From the NCBI GenBank assembly GCA_010909165.1, contig MU008178.1, positions 632,369 through 696,368 on the forward strand: a DNA stretch of 64,000 nt. Reading direction: 5' to 3'. This DNA comes from Anthoceros angustus (Eukaryota > Streptophyta > Anthocerotopsida > Anthocerotales > Anthocerotaceae). Both the position numbers and the translations under genes were made by a program. Shown here in pieces: positions 1-11,129 of the stretch. The notes below the pieces were generated by a model, which was not told where the DNA came from, did no database searches, and saw nothing but the letters and a program-made list of their open reading frames with translations. Every line of letters begins with the position of its first letter. The first letter of the stretch is position 1.

Positions 1-456
1 AGACTTGAGAGACCAAAAAACACGGGCTCAAGGCCACACACACACTGTTTAGGCTTGAGAGACCAAAGGAGAAACATGGGATCAAGGCCACACACGCCAG
101 TTTAGGCTGAGACCAAAAGAGAAACATGGGCGCCAAGGCCACACACCGCCAGCTTTAGACTTGAGAGACCAAAAAACACGGCAAATCAAGGCCACACACG
201 CTTTAGGCTTGAGAGACCAAAAGAAACACAAGCAACACACACACTGCATGTTTAGGCAGCGAGACCAATAGAAAAATACGGCATCAAGGCCACACACTTG
301 CGGCTTTAGGCTTGAGACCAAAAGAGAACATCGGATCAAGGCCACACACTTGCTTAGGCTTGAGACAAAAGAGAAACATCGGCATAAGGCCACACACTTG
401 CCTGCGTGCTTGAGAGACCAAAAGAGAAACATTGGGCGACAATCAAGGCCACACAC
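1..456. repeat. Tandem array, about 50-bp unit, about nine copies
   Basis: The unit reads roughly GCTTGAGAGACCAAAAGAG, then AAACATGGG and ATCAAGGCCACACAC. The AAGGCCACACAC core recurs near 30, 83, 134, 187, 284, 337, 385 and 445, with one degenerate copy near 237. Spacing is 48-60 bp, and copies differ mainly by small gaps. Open frames across it are by-products of the repeat. Confidence 0.9.
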
Positions 457-561
457 CTACCGGACAAGCTTATGAAAGTAAAAGCAGTCGTTTCAACTAA
501 AACCAAGAACACGATTCTAGATGAATGTCCATGTGGAATGACGTGCATTTGGGCGCTCCCT

Positions 562-880
562 TTAATTCGATTTCTCCTTGGCAATTGCGCGGATCTCGTC
601 CGCCATCTCCTCCTCCACTGGATTTTCCACTTCTTGCTGCTCCATCAGGCCGCACTTCTTCAAACCGAGAACCAACATTGTGGAAGGGTTAGGAGTAGGA
701 GTGGCCGGAGGTGGCATGGGAGATCCTCCGGATTGAAGGTCTGCAAGTTTTGAGCCAGTGTCACGGACAAGGAGGAGGTGCTTCTGCCTTCTTCGCTATC
801 ATCTTTCTCAAAAGGTCCTGCGTGTGCACATAAGCCATCAGGCCTTGTTCTCTCATCCGAAGACCTAAGAGGAGGTGGTG
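562..880 (-). pseudogene. Unidentified coding fragment (3' end of a gene)
   Basis: On the minus strand a coding-like frame ends at a TAA at 562-564. Read upward from the end it contains EEEMADEIRAIAKEKSN and a proline/threonine-rich linker (PMPPPATPTPNPST). After a shift near 775 comes AYVHTQDLLRKMIAKKAEA. The charged, helix-prone composition and conserved frame on both sides of a single-base shift argue for former coding sequence. I do not recognise the family. It runs upstream into the GC-rich repeat at 880-1085, an arrangement also seen in the duplicated unit at 56-59.6 kb, but homology between the two is not established. Confidence 0.4.
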
Positions 881-1085
881 GTGACTTGAGAGAGGCTGCT
901 CCTCCACGGCATCGAGTGCTCTTCCACAGGAAAGCCGCCATGGGATTAGCGGGCGCCGGTACTCCTCCACGGCATCGAGGCGGCGCTCCTCCTCCACGGC
1001 ATTAGAGGAGGCTGCTCCTCCACGGCATCGGGAGGCTGCTCCTCCTCCACCACGGAGGAGGCGCTTGTTCCACCACGGCGGATCG
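880..1085. repeat. GC-rich minisatellite, CTCCTCCACGGCATCG core
   Basis: CTCCTCCACGGCAT recurs five times between 898 and 1030 with GAGGCTGCTCCTCC spacers. It resembles in style, but is not identical to, the GGCGCCGGCATGC array at 57.4 and 59.4 kb. Confidence 0.7.
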
Positions 1086-1640
1086 CCTCGCTTCCTACCA
1101 CACACAAGGAGAAAAGAAAAAGCCATCGCTTAGAGCTCATTATCATCACCGACCCTAGAGCTCGTAACTAGTTGAAGGCGATTCAAACCTTTGCCGAAAG
1201 TGCGTGCTAAAAAGCCGCTTGATGCACAACTCACATTTGAAGGGGGATGATGAGCCTTGTTTTGAGAGTGTTGTGTTCACAGCCCATGTTGTAGAGCTAG
1301 GCTTGTCACACAAGCTTCTAAGTGCTCGGCGATCTGCGAGAGAGGGAGGCGGCCGACTCAACATGTGACCGCCGCTAAGCAAAGTCGCAATCTCTCTCTC
1401 AAGCAATCCTTGAAGCTGCCTGCAAAGCCAAGTCGACAATCTTAAGCAAACAAGGTGCAGGGCCTTGTGTACGGATGGACGTCAAATTCCGTGCTTCTTC
1501 TTCCGGCTTTACAAAGCCTTCCCGCACTTCTCATGGCCTTCCGCTTCTAAAATGTGCAGAGGCATGGTTGGCTTCCCGCGCTTCTCTCAACACATAGACT
1601 CAATTATAATACACAGGCTCTCATCACACACCCCGGCGGC
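1086..1640. other. No recognisable gene
   Basis: Unique-looking sequence of moderate GC. Short open frames on both strands have no domain I can name. Confidence 0.5.
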
Positions 1641-1642
1641 TG

Positions 1643-1925
1643 CATGGCCTCAATTACACTACATACAAGCTCCCCACTCCACACACATCCCGATGGCAAG
1701 CCCGGCTCTCACACACCCCGATGGTGGCCCCATGGCCTCAATTACACTAGCTACACAAGCTCCCCACCTCACACACCCGATGGTGCCGCATGGCCTCAAT
1801 TACACTAGCTACACAAGCTCCCCACCTCACATACCCCGATGGCAAGCCGCATGGCCTCAAGTACACTAGCCGCACAAGCTCCCCACGCCACACACCGATG
1901 GCAAGCCCGGTTCTCACACACCGAG
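1643..1925. repeat. Tandem array, about 60-bp unit
   Basis: CATGGCCTCAATTACACTA, then CACAAGCTCCCCACCTCACACACCCCGATGG. Unit starts are at 1643, 1731, 1789 and 1850 (spacing 88, 58 and 61 bp). The first interval carries an extra CCCGGCTCTCACACACCCCGATGG segment. Confidence 0.85.
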
Positions 1926-2850
1926 GGCAATCGACATACAGGCTCTCAACACATACGCCGTATGTAAACATCTACTTGTATAGACATGAACCCGCCTTTA
2001 TATCAGTATTTGTGTGCAAGCATGTTCCCGCCTTGGACAAGATCTTGCATGCATTGCACCCGCCTCACCTGCCTTGTGCACCTGCGTCACCTACCTCGTG
2101 CACTGCAGGTGCTGGTGAGTTTGTGTGAAACGACTTTGAAACTACTATTTGCAACGCGCTCCGTTGTTAAGTCGGAAACTATTACCATTTACAACACACT
2201 CCGTTGTAAAATTAGAAACTATTACTATTTACAACGTTGAGTTCACTTTTACGTTCTAAAATCTCTAGTAGGTAAAAGTGGTACACATATGGAACGCACA
2301 AAGGAAACTAAGAGACCCTCTCTTCACCGTGCGGCTCGTTTCTCAAGAAAGGTCGGCCACGGCGCTTAGGATCGGTCATGCGCACAAACCGATCCCCTAC
2401 ATTCTTGTGTACATACGTATCTACAGTTCACCTTAGTTCATGGTAGGCAAAGAAAGATGCTCACCTCACTGGTGCCCAAGGTGGATCGAAATGGCTATGG
2501 AAATTTGTGCATGTTCACCGAGGGGTGGTGCTTTTGAACATATGGTTGGAAAGAGGAGGTCATCACGGTAATTGTGGTGTTGAGAACATTGCGTCGATTT
2601 TCTTGTAATTAGAAATTCATAATAATGAAAAACGCCAAAATGGGGCAAAAGGCAGGCCTTGGGGTTAAGCATGCTCGGCTCCACGGCACACTGTGCAAAA
2701 GTTCTCGGCTTCTTAGTGGCGAACACTTCGGCTTAGTTGAGAAAACTAGATTGCAAACTAGCCGGTGGAGTGGAGCCGCGGGCGCAGAACGAATCCCGAC
2801 GCCTCGAGAACCAAGTAATAAACTTCGGGTGAGGTTTAGGCTACTGTCGT
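1926..2850. other. Intergenic, with a small GAAACTATTACCATTTACAAC duplication
   Basis: No gene seen. At 2150-2240 a unit of about 40 bp, GTTGTAAA...GAAACTATTACTATTTACAAC, occurs twice. It carries the GTTGTAAA/TTTACAAC motif that forms longer arrays at 4.7, 17.3 and 22 kb. The 3' part (below 2858) would be intron or downstream sequence of the COP1-like exon. Confidence 0.5.
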
Positions 2851-2854
2851 ACAC

Positions 2855-3220
2855 ATACTCCGTGATGCTCGCACGTATTCACATCCCATCGTAACAATCC
2901 CTTCATAATCACCGCACAATGTGCGACTTTATGTACTTGTTCCAACTCAGACAACTCAATTTGGAGCGGGTAGACATTTCTACCACGGGACAATGCACAT
3001 CAGCCATGTCATTGACCACCGTTGCAAACTCAAACACTTTTATCCTCCTTGATACTCCAGCAGTGGCAAATAGCTCGTCATCCCGATCAAACTCAATGCT
3101 GGACACAATATTGGAGGAGTGGAAGAGGTCCCCATGCCGCAACTCTGCAATTACCCGAAGGCGGCTGTAACGGGTGAAAGCATATGAGTGATGAGGTTTT
3201 GATGGTGACCCATGCAAGCC
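2855..3220 (-). pseudogene. COP1-like: COP1-like WD40 exon (E3 ligase fragment)
   Basis: The minus strand encodes the start of the COP1 WD40 propeller: FTRYSRLRVIAELRHGDLF, SSIEFDRDDELFATAGVSRR, IKVFEFATVV and VEMSTRSKLSCLSWNKYIKS, then DYEGIV and WDVNT in shifted frames. COP1 is the RING/coiled-coil/WD40 substrate receptor that targets light-signalling transcription factors for ubiquitination; the propeller binds substrates. SPA proteins lack this exact run, so COP1 is the better match. A plausible donor (GTATGTG) lies at about 2857 and a candidate acceptor (TTTATTTGTAG) near 3221. Two small deletions (near 2905-2912 and 2890) break the frame. No other COP1 exons are evident, so this is either one exon of a gene with long introns or a captured fragment. 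Confidence 0.8.
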
Positions 3221-3939
3221 TACAAATAAAGCTTTAATGCTTCTTTCCTTTTGAGGGAAACCATTGGCATGAAAATGGCATGATATGACAAACGGAGTGC
3301 TTGAGCACAGGGGCTGCTTAGCGTAGTGTGCTCCTCGGAGATATTTTGATGGCAGATAGAGGGATTGTATGGAGCGTAGCTATGTTGTCCCTTAGGTGCT
3401 TTCAAGGCTATTGCTTGGGAATCGTGCCCCTTTAATGTGTAAAAGATCCGGTGGGAATGAATAGAATAAGGGGCTAAAGGGCAATGCTTCCTCGGCCATC
3501 CACTTGAGCCCGAGTCTTAAAACCTCCGATTCGCCCCTCCTTAAACGGTCTAAAGAATTTAAGTCTTCTTGGCACTCATCATCATGCCGCTTGTTGATGT
3601 TGCCGATGCAAGCGGCTAGGCGGTACCTAATGAGAGTTCAATCCTCGATCGCACACCGTAACGCATTTCGAGGTTCCGCATTAACACCGCCCACACCACT
3701 CAGACATCGCCGAGACAGTTGAAAGACCCACATATGGTTTCTTTGACGCCATGGAGTTTGAGAGTAAGGGGCTCCTTGGGGCTGTCACTTTGTTCTGCTT
3801 TCCAGTAGCGAACTCGAGACACTATAGTTTTATAGCTGATCCGTTCCTGCGCGAATCGACAGGCACTCAAAGTGAGCGCACACACTTGAGCCGATTGTGT
3901 TTGTCCGACCGATTGTGAACTCGGTTGTGAACTCCGATT
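3221..3939. other. No recognisable gene
   Basis: No domain or repeat that I can name. It could be intron or upstream sequence of the COP1-like fragment on the minus strand. Confidence 0.4.
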
Positions 3940-4374
3940 GTGTTAAGCCCGACCCGCCGTGCGCGCGGCGTGGCGCCGACAACGGCAGCGGCGCGTGAGA
4001 ACCATCCGGAGGTGATGGCAGCCGACAACCTGGCGGCGCCGGCGGCCGAGGACCTTCCGGAGGTGGATCCCCAGCGTCAGGAGGAGACGCGTGATGAAGA
4101 GGAGGTGATGCCTGTGAATTGTGCAAACTTTGACCCTTGTGACAAGGGTTGTGTAACATTGCGTCCGCTTCCTAGCCTTCCTCGGAGAAAGAGAAGGGTC
4201 CCACCCCTTCCAGATGGAACTCGTCCTTGTTTTTTTGGTCACATGCTTCCACGCGGCACGCCTTCAGTGCAGGCTATCATCACAGTTGGTACTACTCTCG
4301 ATCCAGGGTCTCCAAGGGCTTACTTTTGTGAAGAAACGGAACTCTGGATGACTCGACTTGACTGGGAGAAATAG
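3940..4374 (+). CDS. Hypothetical protein, 144 aa
   Basis: Open frame with an Ala/Glu/Pro-rich N-terminal half (EDLPEVDPQRQEETRDEEE) and a structured-looking C-terminal half with scattered cysteines (VNCANFDPCDKGCVTL, RPCFFGHM, RAYFCEETELWMTRLDWEK). The minus strand is also open for 99-109 codons here because of GC bias, so the coding strand is not certain. The C-terminal half has the better composition. I do not recognise the family. Confidence 0.35.
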   Translation: MLSPTRRARGVAPTTAAARENHPEVMAADNLAAPAAEDLPEVDPQRQEETRDEEEVMPVNCANFDPCDKGCVTLRPLPSLPRRKRRVPPLPDGTRPCFFGHMLPRGTPSVQAIITVGTTLDPGSPRAYFCEETELWMTRLDWEK

Positions 4375-4744
4375 ATCTTGTGCCCGAACCTAATCATCTC
4401 CTTCTATCGTAAGTGTAAAAGTCTGTGAGTGATCTGCTTTGCATGATAAATGCTAATAACAGATTTTTGTTTGTGGCTCAAGGTTTTAATCGGCATCACG
4501 AATGGAGCAGACGAGCCACCTTCCGCTTTTGTGAAGACTATGCTCGATACGGACCAGAGCGGATCCGAGTGATAATGAACTCATCACAAATGTGGTTTCG
4601 TAGTCTACCCAAGTCACGCGAGGTTGGCAAAGACGATCGCCTATCGTGATGTAAAAGTCGTCGAGCTTTTGATATAAAGTTGCTCACACATTTCACAATC
4701 TTGAGTCCCACGCAAATAAGGAAAGGCTTGCGCCTTAAGTAAGC
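4375..4744 (+). other. Possible continuation of the upstream ORF
   Basis: A 74-codon frame at 4425-4649 contains ATFRFCEDYARYGPERIRVI. It could be a second exon of the 3940-4374 gene, but no convincing splice pair or family supports this. Confidence 0.25.
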
Positions 4745-5410
4745 TAAGGCTATATCAATAGCACACTACGGTGCTTTACGAATGCTTTGCAATTGCCCAA
4801 ATCAAGGTAACGCTAGCTAGCGCTTTGGACCGACCGCCGCACTTGTAAGAGGCCAAGCCGCTGCGTTTCGCGGCATCGATCGTAAGAGGCCAAGCCGCCT
4901 TCCATTGTGCGTGCGAGGGCCTTCTCATAGCAAGGGTCGCACCATCCGCGCGATGCTAGATAGCTACAAGTCCGCTGGGTGTGGTGCTTTGCAAAGCGCC
5001 GAGTATTGTCGAAGTTGCATGCAATTGCTCATGATTAGAATTGCTGCGAGTGCGTTGCAAATGTTGCTGCGAGTGCGTTGATAAGAGAGCGTTGCAAATT
5101 TCCCAAACCGATTTGCAACGCCTCGTGTTGTAAAGCGCTTTGGATTGACCGCCTAACAAGCACCGATGAAGAGGCCTTTCTCTTGTCCCAGCTACTAACC
5201 ATCCACTACATAGCTAGAAGGGCCTTCCATCGTGCGTGGCGAGGGCCTTCTAGTAGCAAGGGTCAATAAAAAACACGGTGCACACCTAAATCGACCATCC
5301 ATCCGGATGCTAGATAGCTACAAGTCCGCTGCAGGTCTATGCTCTTTGTAAAGCGTTTTGAGTATCGCGTTATCGGTTGCATGGAATTGCTCTAGATTAG
5401 AATTGGCTCG
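4745..5410. repeat. Duplicated block with GTTGCAAA/GTTGTAAA motifs
   Basis: A block at about 4901-5045 is repeated with gaps at about 5225-5410. Shared landmarks are the CTTCCATYGTGCGTG...GAGGGCCTTCT segment, GATGCTAGATAGCTACAAGT, and GCATGCAATTGCT...GATTAGAATTG. Between the copies are several TTTGCAACGC and GTTGTAAAGCG motifs. This looks like the subterminal repeat region of a DNA transposon, but no terminus was found. Confidence 0.6.
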
Positions 5411-5671
5411 ATTTATGCGGATTTACGCCGACACGGAGGTTGGAGCGAGGGGCCGAGCACTTCATCGAAGGTAGCCTGCACTTTCCAACGTGCTCGGTGA
5501 AGGCAGGCAAGTGTTGTCGCTTAAGCTAACCCACGATCATTGTTGAGGGTAGGTCCTTATGGATCGCTCGAGATTTAAGCGCCCAAATATCCAATATATT
5601 TTCCAAAATGTTGGTGCAAAGAGTGCAAGGCGAGTTCTGAGCTAACCAAGCACGTAAACATTTGCGCAAGA

Positions 5672-5824
5672 ATGGACCTTACCTCCCAGAATGAAGTCCC
5701 GGTGGAGAACCGCAAAGAGATGAAGAACGAGGAGGAGAAGGAGGACGAGGAGGAGAAGAAGAACGAGGAGGAGAAGGAGGACGAGGAGAAGGAGGAGGAG
5801 GAGAGGAAGGAGGAGAAGAAATAG
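5672..5824 (+). CDS. Lys/Glu-rich short ORF, possible 5' exon of the SET gene
   Basis: The 50-codon frame starts MDLTSQNEVPVENRKEMKNE and continues as almost pure E/K/D/N to a TAG at 5822-5824. It rests on a purine-rich microsatellite (GAG/AAG/GAC triplets), so coding status is uncertain. It lies 250 bp upstream of the SET exon across an AT-rich, intron-like stretch. An acidic N-terminal segment would suit the acidic last exon, but linkage is inference. Confidence 0.3.
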   Translation: MDLTSQNEVPVENRKEMKNEEEKEDEEEKKNEEEKEDEEKEEEERKEEKK

Positions 5825-6439
5825 CAGAACAAGGAGAACCACCCGTAGCCACAACTGTGAGTTGCAGTCCTTTTCTTCTATGCTAGGAAATAAACTAATG
5901 AAGTAATTATGGAGCCCTTTTCTTCTATGCTAGAAAATACAATAATAAAGCAATTATATAATATTATCTATAGAATAATTACGATGTGGCATACTAATTG
6001 TGGTAAGTATGTTTCTTGTTATATTAAAGGTAGTTTAATTATTCATATGTGTAATTATGGTTGTTTTTTTATAGTTGGAAGGAGTTTGTGTTTGCATGTT
6101 ATAACAAGTGTAACGAGGAGGACACATGGCTTTGCGGTGTAGGAAAACCTTTGGATGGAAAGGCGGACCGCGGACCCTTTATTGCACCTCCTTATCATCC
6201 AAAAGAGGGGAAGATCCAAAGTCTCATGATGCTATTGTTTTATACAAGCATCTTTTGAAAGGCGTGTACCCTAGAGAATGGGGAATGTGGGAGAAGGGAC
6301 CTATTCCTATTAACAAGTCATTTCTATATTGGGGGCGAAGGTGGATAGTGAAGGAGGCAACAAACCCAGCCATGGGGTTGGGTTTATTTTCCATGGAGAA
6401 AATCGTAGTGAGAAAAGACCCTACTAGAAATGGCAGCCC

Positions 6440-6700
6440 ATGTTACACTTTATGTTAAGATTTGGACCCCTGGATGTAACACTCATGTTGCAATTTTGGG
6501 GTCATGTAACACTTTTTGGGCCCCTTGTTACACTTTGGCTTGGAAACCATACCACGTTGTTGCAATCATGTTGCAATAGTGTTGCAATTATGTTAAGATG
6601 AAGTGAGAGGTGGTTTTGCCCTCTCTCAAAATTGCAACATGATTGTAATATATAAAGTGTTACAAGAAAAGTCTTGTAACACTTTTGGAGGCTTGGTACC
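6440..6700. repeat. Left subterminal repeat region of the 6.1-kb element
   Basis: Repeated TGTTACACTT, TGTAACACT, ATGTTGCAAT and TTGCAACATG motifs every 15-40 bp. In CACTA elements such motifs bind the TNPA-type transposition protein. The same motifs recur inverted at 12090-12540. Confidence 0.75.
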
Positions 6701-7329
6701 GAACCTCCTCCCCATCCACCATTGCCTTTTACTTTTGCCCTTGAAATACCACGTTTTACTTGGTATTTACCACCGATACACCCTTCAATATGACCATATA
6801 CAAATACCGTATCAATACATCCTTGTACTATACGCATGTAATCTACGGTAATAAATGTACTATATTATTCTAAGTGCTATACGTATTCAATTTCATATAA
6901 AATAAGTTTGTATATTACGTATTACATACATAACGGTCCGTATATATTCATGGTACCATACTTTGTATTTACTATACGTGTAAATAGCGACGCCTTTATA
7001 CCCCTACTTTATAGCATGCGTGCGGTTTGTCCTTCCCACATCACCAATAGCCATCGGCTCATGGCGCCCAAGAAGATATTGTCCCCACCTATCACCCATC
7101 GCACGATCGAGGTAATGCTGATCATCATGTTAGCTAGTTACGCAACAACTGAAAAATTTGACAGAAATCAAGATAACAGGTCTTGGCCTCGACCTTGCAA
7201 TGCTCGCAAGTACAAGATCATGCGCTGTACACATGATCCCGCCCGCCACAATCCTTCACCAACATCATGTCACATTGGTTACGATCACTGAAAAATTGAA
7301 TCACGATGAAACGGGTCTCTACTTGAAAT

Positions 7330-7423
7330 CACATGGAACGGGCCTCCTCCTCTTCCTTCCTCTCCCCTTCTCCTTCTTCCCATCTCCCCATCTCCCCTCC
7401 TTCCTCCCCTTCTCCTTATAAAG
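7330..7423 (+). promoter_or_regulatory. Pyrimidine-patch plus TATA core promoter (copy A)
   Basis: About 80 bp of C/T-rich sequence (CTCCTCTTCCTTCCTCTCCC and similar) is directly followed by TATAAAG at 7417-7423. A Y-patch and TATA box in this order are typical of plant promoters. No clear downstream gene is recognised. Confidence 0.5.
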
Positions 7424-9154
7424 CTTGACCCTCAAGCCGTGGCAAAAGAACATAGTTTTGAACATTTTCACCTTAGTTATAATAGTTGAGACGCATGTCT
7501 GCATCTCAAGCTCGTGACTAGTTGCATTCCTTTCATCAGTGCAACAACGACAAGCATGTCGATTTGTAAGGTGGACGGAAATTGCACAAGCTACATTGCA
7601 AGCCGCGAACAACTTCAGGACATTAATCCCACCCATCTCTTCGATTTTCCATCACCGCCTCGAGAGCCTTTCCATCAAAAGTCAAGCTACCACATTCTCT
7701 CGCCCACCGCAAAACGCAATCTAATAATTTGAACAAGCGAGACCACACGAGCAAACTAAGGACAAAACAAAGCAATACATACCGAAATCAATAAAGTTCG
7801 GTTCACACCTTCCTCGGGATTTGAGCAAGCGATACCACACATGATCAAATTCCTACATTGAGAACAAACAAGTTTCACTCCATGAACCTTACAATGCATA
7901 AGCCATACATGCGTGGTGGTCCAACATGGTAAAGATGGACGGAAAAAGCGTTAACTCCAAGAAGCTAAGCATAAAACCATGGAAGCTGTCCTCCAATTGC
8001 ACCGCCACCGCACTCCATTCACGTGCGCCAACGAGCTTAGACTCGATTAGATGACAGACCTGCGGGGAGCCGAGCTCGAAAGAGTCCGTCCGCAACTACG
8101 GTGAAATAACGTGGAAACAAAGTCAATTGGCCATGTGTCCATGGCGAGCAAAAATGGAAGCACGGCGAGCTGAAAAAGTATCCCAAGTAAGAGGTCGACA
8201 TTACCATCCCCGCCACCGGTGGGTTCTCAATTCGAGCTCGAAAGTCCTCATCCGCCTCACCCGCCTAAACACGTTGCTCAACCATGATCCGACCGGACAC
8301 TCATGTTGCAATTTTGGGGTCATGTAACACTTTTGGGCCCCTTGTTACACTTTTGGCTTGGAAACCATACCACGTTGTTGCAATCATGTTGCAATAGTGT
8401 TGCAATTATGTTAAGATGAAGTGAGAGGTGGTTTTGCCCTCTCTCAAAATTGCAACATGATTGTAATATATAAAGTGTTACAAGAAAAGTCTTGTAACAC
8501 TTTTGGAGGCTTGGTACCGAACCTCCTCCCCATCCACCATTGCCTTTTACTTTTGCCCTTGAAATACCACGTTTTACTTGGTATTTACCACCGATACACC
8601 CTTCAATATGACCATATACAAATACCGTATCAATACATCCTTGTACTATACGCATGTAATCTACTAATAAATGTACTATATTATTCTAAGTGCTATACGT
8701 ATTCAATTTCATATAAAATAAGTTTGTATATTACGCGTATTACATACATAATCGGTCCATACATATTCATGGTACCATACTTTGTATTTACTATACGTGT
8801 AAATAGCGACGCCTTTATACCCCTACTTTATAGCATGCGTGCGGTTTGTCCTTCCCACATCACCAATAGCCATCCTCGCCATGGCGCCCAAGAAGATATT
8901 GTCCCCACCTATCACCTCACGTGACATCACCGTGAGGTAACTGCTGATCATTAGCTAGTTACGCAACAACGAAAATTTGACAGAAATCACGACGGAAGTC
9001 TTGGCCTCGACCTTGCAATGCTCGCAAGTACAAGATCCGCTTGCGGCTGTACACATGATCCCGCCACAATCCTTCACCAACATCATGTCACATTGGTTAC
9101 GCATCACTGAAAAATTGAATCACAAGATGAAACGGGTCTCTACTTGAAATCACT

Positions 9155-9245
9155 GGAACGGGCCTCCTCCTCTTCCTTCCTCTCCCCTTCTCCTTCTTCC
9201 CATCTCCCCTCATCTCCCCTCCTTCCTCCCCTTCTCCTTATAAAG
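9155..9245 (+). promoter_or_regulatory. Pyrimidine-patch plus TATA core promoter (copy B)
   Basis: Duplicate of the 7330-7423 arrangement, with TATAAAG at 9239-9245. Confidence 0.5.
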
Positions 9246-10062
9246 CTTGACCCTCAAGCCGTGGCAAAAGAACATAGTTTTGAACATTTTCACCTTAGTT
9301 ATAATAGTTGAGACGTGCATGTCATCTCAAGCTCTGACTAGTTGCATTCCTTTCATCGTGCAACAACGACAAGCATGTCGACGTAAGGTGGACGGAAATT
9401 GCACAAGCTACATTGCCGAACAACTTGGACATTAATCCCACCCATCTCTTCCCGATTTTCCATCACCGCCTCGAGAGCCTTTCCATCAAAAGTCAAGCTA
9501 CCACATTCTCTCGCCCACCGCAAAACGCAATCTAATAATTTGAACAAGCGAGACCAGACACTGAGCAAACTAAGGACAAAACAAAGTACATACAGAAATC
9601 AATAAAGTTCGGTTCACACCTTCCTCGGGATTTGAGCAAGCGTATACCACACATGATCAAATTCCTACATTGAGAACAAACAAGTTTCACTCCATGAACC
9701 TTACAATGCATAAGTCATATGCGGTGGTCCAACATGGTAAAGATGGACGGAAAAAGCGTTAACTCCAAGAAGCTAAGCATAAAACCATGGAAGCTGTCCT
9801 CCAATTGCACCGCCACCGGCACTCCATTCACGTGCGCCAACGAGCTTAGACTCGATTAGATGAGACTGCGATTTGGGCGGGCCGAGCTCGAAAGAGTCCG
9901 TCCGCAACTACGGTGAAATAACGAGGGAAACAAAGTCAATTGGCCATGTGTCCGATGGCGAGCAAAAATGGAAGCACTGAAAAAGTATCCCAAGTAAGAG
10001 GTCGACCATCCTCGCCAGGTGGGTTCAATTCGAGCTCGAAAGTCCTCATCCGCCTCACCCGC

Positions 10063-10944
10063 CTAAACACGTTGCTCAACCATGATCCAGATCCGGACAC
10101 GGTTCATGGATCTTCCTTGATGCCACTTTCCTCTCGGCGAGGTTTGCTCCAAAATGCCCTCGGTGAGTTCTCCGCCTCCTTGTGCTCGCACCACACGCAC
10201 TCTTCCCCGCAGTGATCCGGACTTGTTGGTGTTTATTTTCACCGCTTTTCTCGCTTGAAGCACATCACACCAAGCGCAATCGCAGGGCATGTGGATGTCG
10301 GGCACAATTGGAAAGACTATCCATCCTCTAACGATTCTTTGCAATGGATCGCAGATGGCGATTGAAACCCATTCCTCGTAGACCGTACCAAAGATCCGCA
10401 CCATCGTGAGAAAGGAGTGAGCACCGGTGGACGCCAAGAATGTCCGTGTGACATCAAATCGATTCGTACAAAACCAAGTTGGCGCCGATCCGGTGAACCG
10501 GACCCACAAATGAGGAGGAGCAGATCCGGTCCGGACCAAGAGTGAAAGCGTGATCCGGTCGGAAAAGATAGAAGAGGAGGAGATGTTTGTGCAATCGCTA
10601 GCAAAGGTGAGTGGCATCTTGCCACCGCGCCGGGTTGTGAAACGCCTAGGCCGTTGAACACCGCACACGGCAACATTGGGCGATAAGCGCATTCGCTTGC
10701 CGAACGTGGACGCCACGCCATCGACGTATGCTGCACGTACACCACACCGCGAGGCCCCACCGTCACCACGCCGCCTCCTTTCAAATTCGCAATCAAAATT
10801 TGGGTAGGTGGTAAGAACCGTAGTCGAGTCAAAATGTCCGTCATATCCATGTTGGAAAGTAAAGGAAAACTTACATACTCGAGAAATGGTATCTGCAACG
10901 GTGGGGAGGGAGCGCAACACTGGATGAGTTGAAGTGGGTAGCAA
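10063..10944 (-). CDS. Hypothetical 293-aa ORF inside the 6.1-kb element
   Basis: Long minus-strand open frame starting MLPTSTHPVLRS. Its middle contains RFTGSAPTWFCTNRFDVTRT and EEWVSIAICDPLQRIVRGWI, with hydrophobic and basic segments but no motif I can assign. It begins in the non-duplicated part and runs into the 3' end of copy B. A second minus frame (10317-11129) overlaps it, so GC-driven openness is a real alternative. It could be a captured host gene fragment. There is no sign of TNP2 or TNPA motifs. Confidence 0.3.
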   Translation of the reverse strand: MLPTSTHPVLRSLPTVADTISRVCKFSFTFQHGYDGHFDSTTVLTTYPNFDCEFERRRRGDGGASRCGVRAAYVDGVASTFGKRMRLSPNVAVCGVQRPRRFTTRRGGKMPLTFASDCTNISSSSIFSDRITLSLLVRTGSAPPHLWVRFTGSAPTWFCTNRFDVTRTFLASTGAHSFLTMVRIFGTVYEEWVSIAICDPLQRIVRGWIVFPIVPDIHMPCDCAWCDVLQARKAVKINTNKSGSLRGRVRVVRAQGGGELTEGILEQTSPRGKWHQGRSMNRVRIWIMVEQRV

Positions 10945-11129
10945 GGCATGGATTGGAGAGCATGCCGGAGTACTGGAGTGGTATAGTGGTCGTTGAGGGT
11001 TAATGGAATGCTTAGTTGTGCGAAAGGTTGGTGCGACGTGGTGATATGTAGGACGTGAGCTCTAAGTGATGTGTGTGCATGACTGTAGGGCAGAAGGGGA
11101 AGGGAAAGCTGGTGGAAGGTGAAGGACAT

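Larger units (their letters stand above)
6479..10097. repeat. Tandem segmental duplication, 1.82-kb unit
   Basis: Copy A is 6479-8296 and copy B 8297 to about 10097; the offset is 1818 at the start (ACACTCATGTTGC at 6479 and 8297). Copy B continues past the shared CACGTTGCTCAACCATGATCC into unique sequence. The copies differ chiefly by short gaps rather than substitutions, for example CTACGGTAATAAA against CTACTAATAAA. The duplication includes part of the left subterminal repeats, so copy B carries an internal end-like segment. Confidence 0.9.

Noticed and set aside
1-456. CRISPR array
   Set aside because: Units are contiguous and similar throughout, with no distinct unique spacers; the host is eukaryotic.
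5575-5854. Ser/Phe- or Leu-rich minus frames as a membrane protein
   Set aside because: They are the antisense of a GAG/AAG purine microsatellite.
10317-11129. 270-codon minus frame overlapping the 293-codon frame
   Set aside because: Two long overlapping frames on one strand cannot both be favoured; neither shows a domain, and the longer one was listed with low confidence.
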